Origin: Wyeomyia smithii
Taxonomy: Eukaryota > Arthropoda > Insecta > Diptera > Culicidae
Assembly (NCBI RefSeq): GCF_029784165.1
Contig: NC_073696.1
Coordinates: 233,195,771 to 233,259,770, forward strand
Reading direction: 5' to 3'
DNA length: 64,000 bases
In this document: piece by piece, positions 61,257-64,000 of the stretch
Position numbering within the stretch: the stretch's first letter is position 1
How the letters are laid out: each line of letters begins with the position of its first letter
Made by a program: the position numbers and the translations under genes
The notes under the pieces: model-generated
The model's input: the letters and a program-made list of their open reading frames with translations, nothing else
Told to the model about the DNA's origin: nothing
Database searches by the model: none

Positions 61257-61372
61257 TTATCACCACTCGTTGCATATTGATTGCGATGGGTAGTAAAACA
61301 GTGATGCGCCATTCTATCTTTTTCGCCTGTTTTGTATAACCGCTTCGTCGGTAATGCCTTCGTTATCTATCT
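61257..61372 (+). promoter_or_regulatory. Cluster of GATA-factor sites upstream of the aminopeptidase
   Basis: Four WGATAR-type matches, all in the reverse orientation, occur within 116 bp ahead of the start codon: TTATCA (61257-61262), CTATCT (61314-61319), TTATCT (61363-61368) and CTATCT (61367-61372). GATA sites are common in insect midgut promoters, and midgut is where many aminopeptidase N genes are expressed. No firm TATA or initiator was found. Confidence 0.35.
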
Positions 61373-61463
61373 CGTCCAATAAATATTTTAAAATCTCATG
61401 TCTCGATAGTGGGTGCTTTAGTACATTTTTCAACTCTATTCAGAGCGGTCGCGGTCGGTAAAA

Positions 61464-64000
61464 ATGGGAACATTAAATCGAAACTTTCTACTGCTGCTTC
61501 TAGGTAGCAGTGTAATCGTTCAACTAAGTGCATCAAAAAGTCCTCTACCAGAGAAAGCTGCGATTCTAGCCGAGGCGGTTCCGGAGCGTGAAACAAGAGA
61601 AATCGATCGTACCTATTTTCTGCCAAGGAATACCTCGCCCTCTCATTACTTTATTCAACTGACTACAAATGTTCACGAAAATGATCTAACGTTTCAAGCT
61701 ACGACGGAGATATATTTTAATGTATGGGAACCAACCAACACAGTAACGATGCATCTGCAAGATTTAATAATCCAATCAACAGAGTTGTCGAAAGTCGTAG
61801 GCCTTGGTGTTCCGCAAGTGATTGACAGTCCTGACCATGTAGTTGACCTCCGAACTGAGCATGTTGTATTCACATGTAATAGTGAGCTATCGATTGGAAC
61901 ATACATCTTGAAGGTCGTCTATACAGGAACCATGCGAAACTATCAGAGTGGCTACTTGGTGTCGTCGTATAGGGGAGAAAATAACCAAGTTCAGTATGTC
62001 GGATCAACCCATTTTCAGGCAACCCTAGCCCGTCGTGTTTTCCCTTGCTACGATGAGCCCGACCTGAAGGCTACTTTTACGCTTTGGATAACGCACGATA
62101 AAAACTATAATGCTGTGTCGAACATGATGATAAATTCAATTTATCCAGATGAGAACGACGCAAACTATCTGGTGACAAAGTTCCGTACGACTCCCATTAT
62201 GTCCACCTATTTGCTAGCATTTGCAGTGACTAATTTCCAGGCAAAAGCCGTCGATCGGCATCAGGTTATGGCGAGGATAAATGCATTTAGTGATGTGGAC
62301 CTAGCTTTGGATGCTGGAACGAAGATACTGGCCTCCCTTGACAGATATACGGGAGTGGCTTACTATAAATACATGTCTAAAATAACGCAGATCGCCATTC
62401 CAGATCGAGGTACAGGTGCGATGGAAAATTGGGGTCTAGTTACTTATGGGTAGGTCGGAAACAGATGGTGAATGTCAAAGTGATGACAGTCTGTTTATAG
62501 CTGCGGATGTGTGATTAGACCCCAATCGAAGTTAATATGGATTGTATATTTTTAGGGAGCCGGCATTGCTGTTCAATTCGGCGGACAACAGCTATCGCAG
62601 TCGTAAACGCGTCGTAACGGTTATTGCCCATGAATTTGCTCATCAGTGGTTTGGCAATCTGGTCAGCCCCAAGCTGTGGGAATATATCTGGCTAAATGAA
62701 GGTTTCGCCACCCTGTACGAATATTATGCGGCAACGTTGGCTTTTCCTAACCTGGAATACTGGGAGCTTTTCAATGTGGAAGTGGTCCAGCGGGCCCTCG
62801 GCTCGGACGCTGTAGAGAACATTCGACCAATGAATTATCCAGCCGCTTCACCCGATGAAATCTGGCGCTTATTCGATATCATAGCTTATCAGAAATGTGA
62901 GCATACAATTGAATAGTTTTAATTTGATAATTTTATCTACCCTTTCTTTAGCTGGAAGTGTGTTGAATATGTTCCGTCAGGTTCTGGGCGATGACAACTG
63001 GCAAGTCGGCTTGAACATATACCTAGAAAATCACAAATTGAGCGCTGCAACGCCGGACGATCTGTACGCTGCCCTTCAAACTGCTATCGAAGACAAAAAT
63101 GTACTGCCGGACGGGTTTACCGTTAAATTACTGATGGAATCCTGGACCAATGCGGCTGGATATCCTCTGTTAACTGTCAAGCGCTTGTACAAAAATGGTG
63201 ATATTATAATATCCCAAGAACGCTACATTGCCAACAAGCGTTTACCCAATGATCACATTTGGAACATTCCCTACAACTATGTGGCGCGTAGTTCGCCGAG
63301 GGCTGTCGAACCAGATGACATTCGCTGGTTGACTAGCAAGGCGGCCAAACTGACCATTGATGCCCCCGATAATCAGTGGATCATTTTCAATCGCGAGCAG
63401 TTCGGATACTACCGCGTGAACTACGATCTACACAACTGGAAACTGATAATCGATGCACTACTAACAAATCCACTCTCTATTAACCGATCAAACCGTGCCC
63501 AACTAATTGACGATGCTTTCAACTTGGCTCGTTCGGAGCGGTTGGATATGTCCATAGCACTTGAATTGCTGCAATACCTACGCTACGAAACGGAATATGC
63601 TCCGTGGGCAGCGGCGAACAACGTTCTGAATTACTTTCACGAAAAGCTTCTCGGAACGCCGGAGTACTCCAATTTCGCGAAGTTCGTCACCGAAATTGTT
63701 TCTGAAGTTTACAAAACGCTTCAGATCGACACGGTCGCCACCGAGGAGTCTACTCTGCTCAAGTATCTGAAGCAAACCATCTCCAACTGGGCGTGTCGTG
63801 CGGGAATCCAGGACTGTCTGGATAAAGCGTATGCTGCTCTGAAACAAGAGGTTGATGGCGGCACTGTCATACATCCGGATGTAGCTGCTGTGATCTACTG
63901 TCACGGACTTCGCGATGGAACGCTCAAGGAGCTGTCCTACCTTCTTCCAAAGATAACCACCTCCAGCAATCAAGCTAAGCGAACTGAAATCATCACTGCG
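61464..64000 (+). CDS. Aminopeptidase N-like M1 zinc metallopeptidase, 5' part
   Basis: Three exons: 61464-62449, 62556-62896 and 62952 to beyond the window. Both introns have GT/AG ends and splice in frame, giving 792 residues so far. A signal peptide is likely (FLLLLLGSSVIVQLSAS), so the enzyme should be secretory or surface-bound. The substrate-binding GAMEN motif is at 318-322. The zinc site HEFAH-(18 residues)-E covers residues 354-358 and 377, with WLNEGFA following, and the transition-state Tyr is at 440 (IIAYQKSGSVLNM). The M1 C-terminal domain begins in exon 3. The enzyme removes N-terminal residues from peptides; insect midgut members are often GPI-anchored, but the C-terminus is not in the window. 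The ATG was chosen because the signal peptide follows directly. No disabling changes seen. Confidence 0.93.

Overview
This is nuclear DNA from an insect, most likely a culicine mosquito (Aedes-like). The gene content is eukaryotic: a spliced giant-type bZIP gene, a spliced M1 aminopeptidase and a mitochondrial ribosomal protein S12 gene. The rest is AT-rich DNA crowded with mosquito-type transposable elements: LOA/Lian-like and Jockey-like retrotransposons, a mariner of DD37E spacing, hAT, Harbinger and pogo-type elements, and CA-microsatellite repeats. The species assignment is inference; no sequence label is available.

Conventional genes are few. (1) The gap gene giant (gt), minus strand, 10277-11616: two exons, 414 residues, with a candidate TATA/Inr/DPE promoter at 11767-11827. 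(2) mRpS12/tko, minus strand, last exon 52199-52560; the first exon was not found. (3) An aminopeptidase N-type zinc exopeptidase, plus strand, from 61464 to beyond the window end, with three exons seen. They do not form an operon or pathway.

Layout. 1-5090: a small hAT MITE, a Jockey-like RT relic, then empty AT-rich DNA. 5091-6181: a pogo-like element carrying a miniature gene. 6650-8650: a broken non-LTR retrotransposon split by a 977-bp foldback MITE. 10.3-14.1 kb: giant and its upstream DNA. 14116-15221: a Transib-like element. 15.6-18.1 kb: a relic repeat containing two MITEs. 18.9 kb: a tRNA-like cloverleaf. 23505-41736: an 18-kb composite of three related repeat families with large inverted outer arms, into which a 1.24-kb hAT and a 4.5-kb hAT have inserted; the 4.5-kb hAT itself contains a dead mariner, a hAT MITE and other inverted-repeat units. 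41.7-47.7 kb: mostly empty. 47.7-49.85 kb: a second, inverted pogo-like copy, a partial third copy and duplicated flanks. 52.2 kb: mRpS12. 55.2-60.5 kb: a decayed LOA-type retrotransposon split by two hAT MITEs. 61.46 kb to the end: aminopeptidase.

Most mobile-element calls rest on paired termini plus a target-site duplication read directly from the sequence (8 bp for hAT, TTA/TAA for Harbinger, TA for mariner/pogo, 5 bp CGTCG for Transib), not on database matches. The most unusual items are the pogo-like element whose only conserved product appears to be a short DNA-binding protein, the Transib-like element with RSS-like 23-bp spacing at both ends, and the hAT whose two ends are packed with TATCGATA palindromes.
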